A stretch of DNA of 64,000 nucleotides from Rhabdornis inornatus. Lineage: Eukaryota; Chordata; Aves; Passeriformes; Rhabdornithidae. Both the position numbers and the translations under genes were made by a program. Shown piece by piece: positions 25,901 to 37,900 of this stretch; within the stretch, counting starts at the first letter, position 1; each line of letters begins with the position of its first letter. Under the pieces are notes generated by a model. That model had not been told where the DNA came from and did not search any database. It saw nothing but the letters and a program-made list of their open reading frames with translations. The DNA is taken from assembly GCA_013397075.1 (NCBI GenBank), contig VWZS01008170.1, positions 436,277-500,276 on the forward strand, in the 5' to 3' direction.

Positions 25901-28900
25901 AGCTTTTTCATTCACTTTTAATGAGACTATTTTCAGTTGGTCTTAGGCTGAGTGATTTATGTAACAAGAGACACTTCTAAAACTGCCTCTCATTCCTTTG
26001 AGCTTAGTTCTTATCAGTAATAAAGTGGCTCATTTCATGGTCATCTGTCATCCAGTGGGAAAAATAATGATCTGGGTTTTTCAACAGGAGAAACTTTTGG
26101 GCTGGTTTTTAAACCAGAAAACCAAAAAACAAACAAGCAAACAAAAAACCCTCCACCAAAACAGACTCAAAACAGGGTACAGCCTAACACTTTCATTTTG
26201 TTTAGCTGTTGAAAAAGATTTGTACATCCCAATAAGTACATTGATGTCCATTCTGCATCTTGATCACAGCTTTTGTATTTGAGAATTTATTCTGGGTAAA
26301 GTTCAGAATTTTATTGTCTCTCTTCTGTCAGTGTACGCTGGTGTGATTTCAGGCTGAAACTAGTTTTAATTTCAGCCTGCAAACACTGACCTTATTAATT
26401 TGATAAACAGCCCACAAGACAGCCCAATCTGTATTTCAAGCCTCTTTTGTTGTTGCTATAAGTGCAATTTAATTTATTTTCTGACTGCAGTATTTGTTAA
26501 AATCCTAACTTGGTCATACACGCAAGTGTTTTAGAAATGTCTCTAAGGGAAAATACTCTAAATCCATGAATTGCTATTGTCTAACAGTGTTACTCCTCTG
26601 ACTACCAGAGTAGTAAGGCACACAAAGGTGCCTTAATTACCTGACTGACATTGTCACTGAAACAGAACTATTTGTCTCCACAAGTACTCTGTTAATGGGA
26701 GATTTCTATATTTGAAAGTTGTCAGCAGCCAGGAGATAGTGTTGGGGAGCTGATGTGCATCAGAGCCCAGCCAGGCTGGTGGGAGCCGCTACTCAGAGCC
26801 CTCTGAGCTGGCAGCACTGAGCCCAAAGCAGGTGTGGAGTTGCTGATGGCAGAAACGTGGCTGTGATGACATGCAGCTGGTAGAGACAAGGGGTGCTGGT
26901 GTGTCCAGTTACTGACAGCTTCTTTCAGGTCTGGTGATGTGTGTCTGTGTCAGGTTTGTGAAGTGTCTGCTTTTCCTGTTCCCTTCAGTAGGAATTGCAG
27001 ACCCTTTTCTCTAATGATGGAAGTTTATAGGGTTCTGAGCACTCGACACCCCAGCCTTTGAGTCCAGTGTTACTCCAAACTAAAATCCAATAGCTATTTC
27101 TAGACGACTGCTGACCTGCTCTTTGCCTCCATGGCATTCTCCTGTCATGAATTTTATTCGTGCCTCTTAAAAGCCTGCTGAAGCCCAGTCCTGCTTTCAA
27201 ACTCCTGTGGCTTTTTAGGAGCAAGAGGAGCAGCTGTGCTTTTGTTCTTGTGCTCTTACTAATTGTGACCTGCTTGCTCTTCTAAATTCTCCGTGCTTTT
27301 AACAAGAGCTCTCATTTCACAGGTGACCCATGGCTGTAGATAACTCTATAAGACAGTTGCTCCTATGAAACAGCTGGCTCTGGTGACTTGCTACATCACA
27401 CAACAAGTTTTCTTGTCCTAGCCTGCAGCAGATGAAACCTCCAAAATATTTTTAAACTATGCAAATCCTTTAAATACTTTAACATTTCCAGATAGGACTC
27501 TTAGATATTCTGTCCTCTTGAAGGCTCCTATGAATTCTGGTGAGGGGATTGCTGTACTGAACTAGTTAAACCTTTTATGTTTCTGAAAGTTTTTAAGATT
27601 AGCTAATCAACTTCTTACTTCAACCTTTGATCTGAAGTTCAGAATGCCAGACCAAAAGAGGTAGGCAAGTCTTAGTTCTCTACCGGAGAGTTAGGACATT
27701 TTGTTCTGCTTCTGCTGTGTTAATCTCNNNNNNNNNNNNNNNNNNNNNNNNNNNNNNNNNNNNNNNNNNNNNNNNNNNNNNNNNNNNNNNNNNNNNNNNN
27801 NNNNNNNNNNNNNNNNNNNNNNNNNNNNNNNNNNNNNNNNNNNNNNNNNNNNNNNNNNNNNNNNNNNNNNNNNNNNNNNNNNNNNNNNNNNNNNNNNNNN
27901 NNNNNNNNNNNNNNNNNNNNNNNNNNNCAACAGAGTTATGATCAAAGCATAAACCACAGGTCCTTAGAAATATTCATGTTTATATTGAATTATTTTCTTA
28001 GGGGAGAGATATGCTATTTTTAATTCATCTGGAGGGGTTTGGATTTTATTTGTAGAAACACAACTTAATATCAAGCAATTAAGGATGGGATAAGTCCGAA
28101 GCAGGGGATGGCAGGGACTGTAGATGATTGTAGAATGCAGAGTGTGTAGTTACACTGCCACTCCTAACTAATAAGAAAAGTGTGAAAAAATAGCTTGTCT
28201 TCAGATTTTCTCCTGTAAATGTGTTGATCACAACAGCAATAGGTTGTTTTGATCCCTTTATTGTATTATCTTGTAGCCTGCCTTAATCTTTCCTTATTTC
28301 TTCTGCATCCATGCACATGCCCTGGGGGAAAGGAGGCAAAAGTTGATATTTCTATCAACTTAGCTTTCCCTCTGAGGAGGTTTAACCAAGGTTAATGTCT
28401 TTTTCTTTGTTTTGTTTCCTTTACTTTGCTACTCTCTAGCTGTGTCTGTATTCCTCAGTCCCAAAAGCACTGAATTGAAGCAGTTCTTCCTTCTTTTGCA
28501 TTTTCTTCAACTGTTTTCCAGAGACTGACAAGGTGCAGATTTAATTCTTGGCTCTAATGACAGCCAGGCTCACTGAAACCACTGGCTAATGCTGAGATGT
28601 CTTAAAAGAAGCAGCAGTGAATCTGTCAACTCCCCCATCTCAAAGGTTCAGCCTGTTCAGCATCAGTGTTTGTCGTTTGGGGCAGGTTTTGGTTCTCACA
28701 AAGTTGTGTGGTGATTCCCCAGCACTGTTTTCAAGCCTATTTGTGCCAGGCCTCTAAATGGCCAATCCATGCGGGTACTGCCACCTGGGTTTGGTTTTTG
28801 TTTTGGTTTTTTTTTCTTGTCAGGTTGGAAGTTAGAGATTAAATTTTTCCGTTCTGCTTCCCAGACAAAATTTAACGAGGAGTTTCCTTTGCATTTAACT

Positions 28901-31900
28901 TAGTGTATCTTGGTTCTGTCACTTAAGTTATATTATAACATGCAAGATATGGTTCCCATAGCAATCAGCTCTGCTGTACATTTTTTCTTCCTCTGGGGGC
29001 ATGTAGAATTCCAGCAGGAATACTCCTGCATTTATCTATAATCTTGTTCCATACAAGCTTTCCTTTCTGCTCAGGTTTTCATGCCCTTCTCTGCTTCATC
29101 CCTGATGTGCTGAAGCACTAAGCATCAGTGTCACTGACTGTGGATGTTTTCTTCCTCTGCTGAGGAGAAACGTCAGAAACAGGCTTCCTAAATGCCATTC
29201 CACAGGCTTGCTGGTGTAGGTGAGGTCAAGGAATCATGCTCTGGATTTGGAACAGGAAGCCTCAGTCAGTGCTTGTGGTGGTTTGCTGTTGAAAGTGAAT
29301 CAGTGGAACAATTAGGACTTCTTGCCCCGAGGGTGCAATTACACAGAAGTTTTCTTCAGAAGCAAAGCTAGTTTAAGGAGTTCCGGGCTGTTTGGTCTCC
29401 ACCCTGCCTGGAAGACTGGATTTCCAGTTACTGCAGTGATCCCATTTTATAGCATGGCTGTGTAAGTGGGTGCAGGGCCACAACAGTGAGGTGGTGAACC
29501 GTGGAGCTTTAATCTCGTTTTGTTGCCATACGTAGCCTGGTATCTTTGGAGTAGCACATGATTCATGGTGTTGAAAGAGTCAGTTTTACTGGATGTGTGG
29601 GGTGCAAATCAGGACTGCTTTTGATGGGATCCAAGGCTGTCCATTGCAGTTGTCTGCCTGATGTCAATATCCAAAACCTGAATATCCTTCTCCTACAAGT
29701 AGTTACAGGTTGGGCTCTCAGCTGAGGGTAAGTCTGTGTACAGGTTCCTTGTGATTTGTGCTGTCCTTGGGAGCTACTGCATTAGCAGCTTTTGGAGCAG
29801 ACTGGGAAGCTTGTGAGTTAGAGCAGAAAAGCACTTCCTTCTCAGCTGCTGTATATTTTGCACTGAGAGCTTACTCTTTACTAAATAGGTGCATTTCCAT
29901 GACCATTGGTGTCAGAGTGCACTGAGACACTGGGATGATGAATGACAAGTCATGCTAAATGCTTCATCAGATTGCACAGTATCTCAGATTTCCTGTTGAT
30001 GTGCTGCACAGTGTATATTTGATGGGCAGGAATTTGTTTTAGCTGCATTTTTTCCATATCAATCACTAAATGTTATCTCCTTTCCTTTGTCTTCTGTTGG
30101 GCTTTGAGATTGGTTGCTCATCACCAGTTTTCTTTAAACATCCTTGTTAATGACAGCATTATTTATATTTATGGTTAGACTCCAGTTCTGACCCTTTTCT
30201 CTGTGTCTTGTTTTGTCTTTTCTTCGTATGTGGCCCTTCTGGGCTTGGAAGAGCTTTCCACTCAGCCTCAGCCAAACTTAATTTTTTTCCCTTTCTCTGA
30301 CTTAGGGTTCACCTTCCTGTACTCTGAGTCTGTACTTGCTACTTTTGTGAATTTTTAATGAGAAAAATCATGAGGGAGTTGTTGTAATCAAGTCTAATGC
30401 CATCTATAATACACACCAGAGTGCTTCATAGCATTATCTAAAATGGGAGTTTTATTTTAGGGAGGAGTCAAAGGTATTTTTTTCTTTTCTGGAGACATTA
30501 TGGTGGATTTGTGTTCTCCTTGAAAGTCTTGTAACTGTTAATACAAAGCAGGGTACCTTATTTCCAGTGTGAACCTCATCCTCTGGCCACTAGTTTCTGT
30601 CTTACAGTGAGACTGAGCAGTTTGCACATGGAGCACAAATCCATAGTGAAACTGCATTTAAGCAGAGCTCCAGCTGTGTTTGGGGGTGCTGTCTCTTCCC
30701 CAGTTAGTCATAAACTGGTTTGAAGCTGGCAGTCTCTGCAGTCATGCTGGTGTTTCCTGGAAGTGTGGTCAGGTTAAGCACATCCTCTGGTGTGGTTTAG
30801 GCCTCAGTTCCAGTTCAGATGAATTAGTTTCCAGTTAATTTTAGCAGTCATTGTACTGCTGGATTGGGAACAGGTCACTGTGCAAAAGTCATTGTACCCT
30901 TTAGATTCTGATTCCCTGATCTCTTGGTCTGGTATAACGGAGTAGTGGAAATTTTTGTGTATCCTGAGGCACTAGAGATCTTACCCTAGTGAGTGTGTCA
31001 CACATGTAACTGGGACCCCTGGGATCAACTTTGCGTTAAATTTATCAGCCTAATGTTGCAATCTAGTCCTGGCCTTCTAGCAGGAGGTGTTTTCCTTGAC
31101 AGTGAAATTCCCATGACTTCTCCTTTTGAAGTAGTTCCTACCTTGGGTGTGGGTTTCTGCTTGGGGATTTGGTTATTCTGTTGCTCCATGCCAGGCTTAC
31201 TGAGCCAGACTGCTGGAACACTGCATGGAGTAGTGCTGGGAAATGCAGTTTGGCTTTGTTCTTTGTATTCCCTGGTGCTGTGCTTAATGAAGTTGCTGTT
31301 GAGTCAAAACCAACTCCCAAACTTACTGATTTGTGAGTTGGAAAAATTACAGCTTCATGATGCTGTGGTGCAAGTGGCCAAACCTTGAGCAGACAAAGGG
31401 GATGAGCCTAAGAACACTTTCTTCAGCACAAGATGGCTCTTGGGTTGCTTTTCTGCCGTTTCCTGCAGTGAATATTTTGCTGATCCTTTTTTGCTGTTCT
31501 CTTTTCTGTAGAGGACTGGCAAATTCCACCACTTTTATGAACATCTCAATTTGAAAGTGGTTTTAAAATAAATGTGCTTAAAAGTGTCAGGCAGGACTGG
31601 GAGCAGATATAGCCTGAGTGTGAATCAGCCTTTTCACAACCAGGGTTGGCTCTGTGCATGCCCTCTTGTCTGTCTACCCTCCACCCCCCTGTCAGGGTTA
31701 AATACAACCTCTAACTTGGCTAAATAGAGGATTTTTTGACCAAATGCATTTGAGCACCATATGATCTGCCTCCTCATGTTCCCTGAGCCCTTTGCAGGAG
31801 AAGGGAAATGTTTGTGAACAGAGTCTGCTAAGCAAGTTGTGGGTGGAAAGAGGACAAAGCGAGTACGTGAAGAGCCACATATTTTCACTGGACTTCTAAA

Positions 31901-34900
31901 ACAAGTGACAGTTTGTTCTCCAGATTAAGGCACATTTCAGAGGAAAAACCTGAACAGTAGATGTGGAGGGGCTTTTTTCATGGGTTTTTTTTTTTGATGT
32001 CACAAAAATTCTTGTCCAGAATAAGAAGCCTCAAAAGTTAGTAAGCATGTACTCTTTAAATGTGATAGGCTGAAGCCCAGGTGAGTCCTCATGACACACA
32101 ACAGAAGATCATTTTCTCAGAACATAAAGGTGAGATTTCAGTAAAGGGGTTCATCTCCAACATCTGCAGTCTTAGCTTTCTTCAGTAAAGATACTCTTGC
32201 TCTGGTGCAGGAAGTCCAAAGTATGTCAAAACAACCTGAGTTATGTCTGGGTGAAACCTTTGGCGAAGACCTGTGTCAAAATTCACTTAACATGAGTGTG
32301 TTTCTCTGCTTGGGTGGGGTAAAAGGCTGAACACTGAGTATTCTTGCATAAAATGTTGGGGCAATGTTATGTAACTTCATTTCTGCATTTTTTGAAATTT
32401 TCCTCTGAGGTCTTTTTCTTATTTTTGTTAGAGTCCTCTGCAAATGTCTTGAACTAAGCAAAGATCTTTTTGGTAAGAAGAAGTTGAAGGTGCCATTCAG
32501 GGCAACCAATTTATCCCTCAATTTATTTCCACTGGGTTTACTGGATGTCTTGGTGTCCAGGTGAAGCTGGTGCCAGTGAGCCAGAGAAGATGGAAAGTGA
32601 GAAATAGTGACTGCTTGCTGCAGCAGGCTTTTAGATGAGCTCAGCATATACTGCTTTTCACAATCTAAGGGACACTGTGCACCCATGTAATTGTTTCCTG
32701 TGCAGTTTGAGTTGTGCAAAATGAGCCTTTCCACATGGTGTTTGAATTCAAACCTTGTAGCTGCTGCTTTTGTAGCAGAGTCCAAAAGGAAAATACTCTC
32801 CTAAGTGAAAACTGATCTGTGCAATTGTTTTGGCCTAGAAATTCAGTTGGGATAGTTAATAAAATAAGTTAATAAAATAAATGTTAAAGAGGAAGGGGGT
32901 TTTTGTCCACCTGAACCTGGAGGGTGAGAAGAAATTCAAAAAACCTCCACTGTATTTTTCACTTGCTTCAGGAATTTACAAGGTGAAACTTCTAACTTTC
33001 CCATGGACCAAATTAATGAGAGTTTCTATTCTTCAGATCCAAAAATAACTTTCTCTTTTTTGATTGTGAGTTTGGAAGAATGAACTTCTCTAAATGATTT
33101 TAAAACTGAACTCAGCTTTTCTAAACTAGCTGAGTTAGTACTGTAATGTTCTTTCCCTGTAAGTTTCCTGTTCAAGACAGGCAAAGCTGCAATTTGTGCT
33201 CTCCAGTTGTGCCTGCTTTTCTCATTCTTTAAGGGCTTCCCAGTACTGCTGACATTGCTTTGTAGCTGTAAATACCCTACTAGTCCCTATCCAGTCATTA
33301 AACTATAGAAACCCAAGTTTGAAGGGGCTAAATGGCACAGGCTTTGGAAAAGAGGCTTAGCCATCCCATGCTGGAGCAATAAAAAGTTCTGAGAAGTATC
33401 TTCAGTCCAGATGCAAATACAAACAGGGCAGTACCCCGTGTCTATGAAAAGCAGGGCCTTGCACAAGAGGCCTGGTGCAAGTCACTGGTTCTGTTTATTC
33501 CTGGGTGCAGTTTGGAGAAGTGGTTTGCTCTCTAAAGCCTGGTTTGTCATGGAAGATGATGTAATTCACACCATGCTTGGAAGAGAGACTAAACATAATT
33601 CTAGGGAAGGATCTAAGCTATTCCAGTTTTGTACACAGTGAAAAGGGACTTATTGTCAGAATTCAGCCTCATTTGTTCTCTATTTAATGTTTTCTACCCT
33701 TTTCCCTGTTAGGGTTGTACCAGCCCTTGACAGATGAGATTTTTCCTGCTATTCCTCTGCACAGAGTTTGTAGGAGCTGAAAAAGAGTGCCTAATTTTAT
33801 CAAGCTTGTGAGTCCTGGCAGCCCCCTGCTTTTTCCATTTCCCCCTTCAGCATCTCCAGTACTCAGCACTAAGCCAGCTGTAGCATCAGTATCTACTTAG
33901 AAGCCTTCCAAGAGTCCTGTGTGTGTACATTGTACATTTTGTCTTGTTCAAATAACTTCTCAGTTGTGTTCACAGGGGTTTTACAGCCCACCTTGAGTCT
34001 CTGCCCCCAGGGGTGCATTGTTGCCTCTGCTTTGCTGCAGCAAAAGCTTCAACATCTGACTCTGATCCTGACCACCATCAGTGAATTTCTTGTATATTAA
34101 ACAATGATAAATTACACTTCACTGAATCAGTTCTTCTAGTTTAAACTAAGATGTTTAACTCTTCTCTAGGCTCTGTTTTGGATATTATTAAGCACATTGT
34201 GGCCAAAGGAGAACACAAGACTGGTGTCCTGGATGAAGCCTGTATAGCCACAATCCTTAAGGAGGTGCTGGAGGGACTGGACTACCTGCATAAAAACGGG
34301 CAAATCCACAGGTATTTTATGTTTTTCTTACTTGGTCATAAATTGAAATAGAGTAGCTGAGCGCAGAGTCTCATCCCATAACTTGCTGAGGGCATAAAGA
34401 GAGGAAAGTAAAGGTGAGAGCTTATTTAAAATGCAGAATTCAACTGTTTGTATTCTCTATACTATGTCTATATTCAATGATTAGGCCAAATTTTGGTGAA
34501 TTTTGGGTTGTTGAAATTTCTAATATAGGGAATATCTTTCTAAATGTTAACATTCATCTGCAAAGTGTAGTTGATGGAAAGCTGGAAAACTTCCACTGGT
34601 TTTATTTCTTGCAGAGCTACAAATTAACAAGAGCACTGCATAGGCAGAGTTGAGCAATTTAATAAAAAGTCCTTCCAGCTCTGATTTTTTATTTTTTTTA
34701 GGTTAACTGCAAGATCAACACTTGAATTTGAATAATTTCATTTTAAAAAAAAGAAGAAATGAAAATAATGGAAAAACTTCTTCTGTAGGCAAAACCCAGT
34801 TAACTAATGGCCTGTGATTTGACAGATCACTGAAATTTGTGGCTTTCTGTGCTGCTGTCTTGTTTGGGATATGTTTTTAAACCACATTTTCCTCTCTCCT

Positions 34901-37900
34901 GGTGTCAAGGTGTGGTGTAGTTCAGTAGGAGAAGATGCTAAGTTGGTCTGTTCTGCATTAAAAAGACTGAAGTTTGCAATCCTAAATATGTGCTGAAAAT
35001 AGAATATACTGCTTGTGGGTAATATACACAATCCTAGCCACAGACTGCTGCTGGAACAGCCTCTTCTTTCTTGGGAGTTCTGTAAGCTTGGCTCTCTTCT
35101 GGTACAATGCCATTATAAGCATTGCTGCTGCTGTGCTGGAGTAAGTTTGTCCTCTTATGGCTGAACAAGGAGAGGTAATTTTTTTTTTGCCAAAACGTTT
35201 TTTTAATTAGAAAATAAAAGAAGTATTCATAGTTTCGATCAAACTGACTGGCTTTTGTAGGTTATTTTGGATTAAAAGGAAAGAAACATTTGGAAATAAT
35301 TCAGGTGGAGTTCTTCTCTCTGAAAGAAGTCTTAAATTTCAGCTTCCAGTCTCAACTAAAATTCTGATTTAACAAGAATCATTGTCTTCATTGGAGACAG
35401 TTTTGATTTCATAGCTGGTTGCTTGTTGACTAACTGTTTTTTGAGGTAAGACTTGAGGCAGCTCTGGGAATTTAGAGTAATAAATCAACTTACTTGTCAA
35501 TTGCATGGTAGCTTTTCACTTTGCCAGAAGTAATTGACAGAACTGTGTTCATCTGTAACCTGCAGTTGGTTTGCTTGGCTGATTTAGTTATCTTCTGGTC
35601 TAGTGAAATTGAAATGTATCTGTTAAAGCAGCAGAAACCTGTTAAATCTCAGTTTCTCGGAAGATACTGTGTAATATTTTATGAATTGAAGAGAGATGGT
35701 TCTCCATTTGGATGGCTGGAGTGGAAAAGCAAAACTAGTAGATGTGGTAAAGATTAGAGAGAATATATTTGTGTGTGGTATGGGGTTTTTTTTACTGCAC
35801 TCAGCAGAAATACTGTGTTCACAAAATTCAAACTGCTGGTCTGAAGAAAATATGATTCATATTGAATCATTTGGAAGTGAACTGGATCAAACCTGCTGTG
35901 ACCATTTTCATCCTGCTCATTGGAGCATTTTGCTCATGCTTCAGCAAAGAAATCGGAGCTGTGTCATTGCTGCAGCTTAAGGTTGTGGTTGTGCATCACC
36001 TCATTTGCATGTGTTTCATCCCTATATTTTGGGGCTGCTCCAACTATTGTGTAGTGTTTTATCATAGAAAAGGGTTTGGATTATCTCATTGCACTAGGCA
36101 CAGCAGTCTGGAAAATTTGGAGAAGTGGGATACAGAGGGCAAGTTGTATGGTTTCCTACCTGTGATGCAAGCTGTTTTGGCTGTTGGCAGAAGGCAAGCT
36201 GACATGCCTTTGAGGGATGAAACATGTTTCCTTAATGGAGTTCATCATGCTGTGTTCCATTTTATCCAGATGTGTGTGTGCTGCACAGTTTCAAGTTGTA
36301 GTGCAGCTGGGACCTTTCTTCATCTGTAGGAATATCTGTATGGTTTTCCCATTTTGCTTAATGCTAGGGGTTGTAATATTGGTCATGCCTGATGGGAAAG
36401 GCAGGTGGAAATCTTGCAGCTGTGCCTGAGATGCTCTGAGAGGAAGTGTTTTAAAATAACTGAACTTTGGTCCCCTGGGTCAGCTTAAAGTATCTGGCTC
36501 TAAAGGAAAGCACACCAAGTGATGGCTGAACTGCAAATATTGTCTGTAGTGTGGGGCAGCTGTACTTGGGGTGAACTTCAGGCCAGAGCAAGATCAGCTG
36601 TGAGGGGTCAAAATTGAAGGGCTTTCATTAAGGCCTGGAACAGCCAGCACGAAGCAAGCAGCCATCCAGCAGAAAAAAATGTTCAACTGGTTACGCTAAA
36701 TATCCAAACTCTGCTCATGTTATGCCTTGGAGAAAGCAACTTGATAAAATTAGAGACACAGTATGAGTGAATGACTGTAATTAGCACATGTGAAGTTGGA
36801 CAGCCAGGCCTGTGGCACAGCCCAGAGGATGAATATTGGGTCCCAAATGTAATTTTGTGGGCACTGTAGACCAGAAGTGGGGCTATAAATCACTGGTGAG
36901 ATCAGAGAACATACTTCTGTCAGTGGAGCTGCTCAATACTTCTAAATTATGCATCATCTTAAATGGGTGTATTAAGTTAACACGTGAAAAACTGGCTTAA
37001 TGAAATTTTGCTGCTGCTGAATCTTGCTCTGCCTACACCCGCCTTGAACTTAATGCCACTTGCAATTAAGGTTTGGGGAGCTGGCTTGGTGTGGAAGTGT
37101 AAATCCCTGCTTTGGACAGGAGAAGAGTTTGACAGTATTCTCTAGAGGAGATTAGAAAGCCAGATATCTAGTGAAGGCTTAAATTGTCATTTTTTTTATT
37201 GTTTACTTTCCTAATTAACAGCCAGAGCGAGTCTGAGACTTGAATAGACACAATTGTTCAGGAATAAATGCTGAAGTCTCCCACATTGCCCAAAGTGATG
37301 GTTTTTTTGCTTTCATCCTGCAAGGGCTGATGGGAAGTGTCTGGGGCCTTATGACAAAGACGAAGGAGACGATAAAATCAGTTTTATTTTCATGAACATT
37401 CTATACCACAGTAACAATTGGTTACAAATGGTGCCCATCTTCCTCCAAAATCACCAATGCCTGCCTTATCAAGGAGTTGGCAGCTCCCTGCCCTCACTAT
37501 CCTGTCTCTGTCCCTGTCCCCCTCTCCCGTGCCAGCTGCTACTGTCCCTGCTGAGGTTTCCTGCGTAGCACGGTGATCCCAGTGAGGATTTGAAATCCCA
37601 GAGATCCGGCTCATGTGAAGTGAGTTAAGTACCTGGGCAGCAGCCAGAGCGCTGAGGACAGAGGGCCACACTCAGAAGCCCTCAGATGAAGCTGTGCTGC
37701 AGGAATCTGCTTGGGCACATTTCTTTATGGAAGTCAAACAAGACTGACATGCTGTGAGGGGTCACTGCCATGCTAATCTGGGCTGGGTGACACTCAGGGT
37801 ATGTTGTACCTCTTCCCCATTTGGACTCTGATTCTTCTGTGTATTTGGGGATTAGCAGGAGTTTGATGAATGGCTTAGAAATAAAACTAAAGTAAAACCA

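Larger units (their letters stand above)
23469..34169 (+). other. OXSR1: OXSR1 intron 3
   Basis: A GT-AG phase 1 intron of about 10.7 kb including a 200-N gap, so its true length is uncertain. It holds an antisense CR1 piece immediately after exon 3 (23571-24268), A-rich runs (24647-24696 and 26118-26165), an imperfect hairpin (26327-26390) and the gap (27728-27927). From 27928 to 34169 I see only unique-looking intron with a T/G-rich run near 28795-28820. An antisense open frame at 32276-32785 has no recognisable content. Confidence 0.88.

Noticed and set aside
27691..27957. Open frames crossing the N block
   Set aside because: They exist only because undetermined bases carry no stops.
32276..32785. 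169-codon antisense frame in intron 3
   Set aside because: Starts at TTG, and the first ATG leaves about 136 codons. No family recognised.
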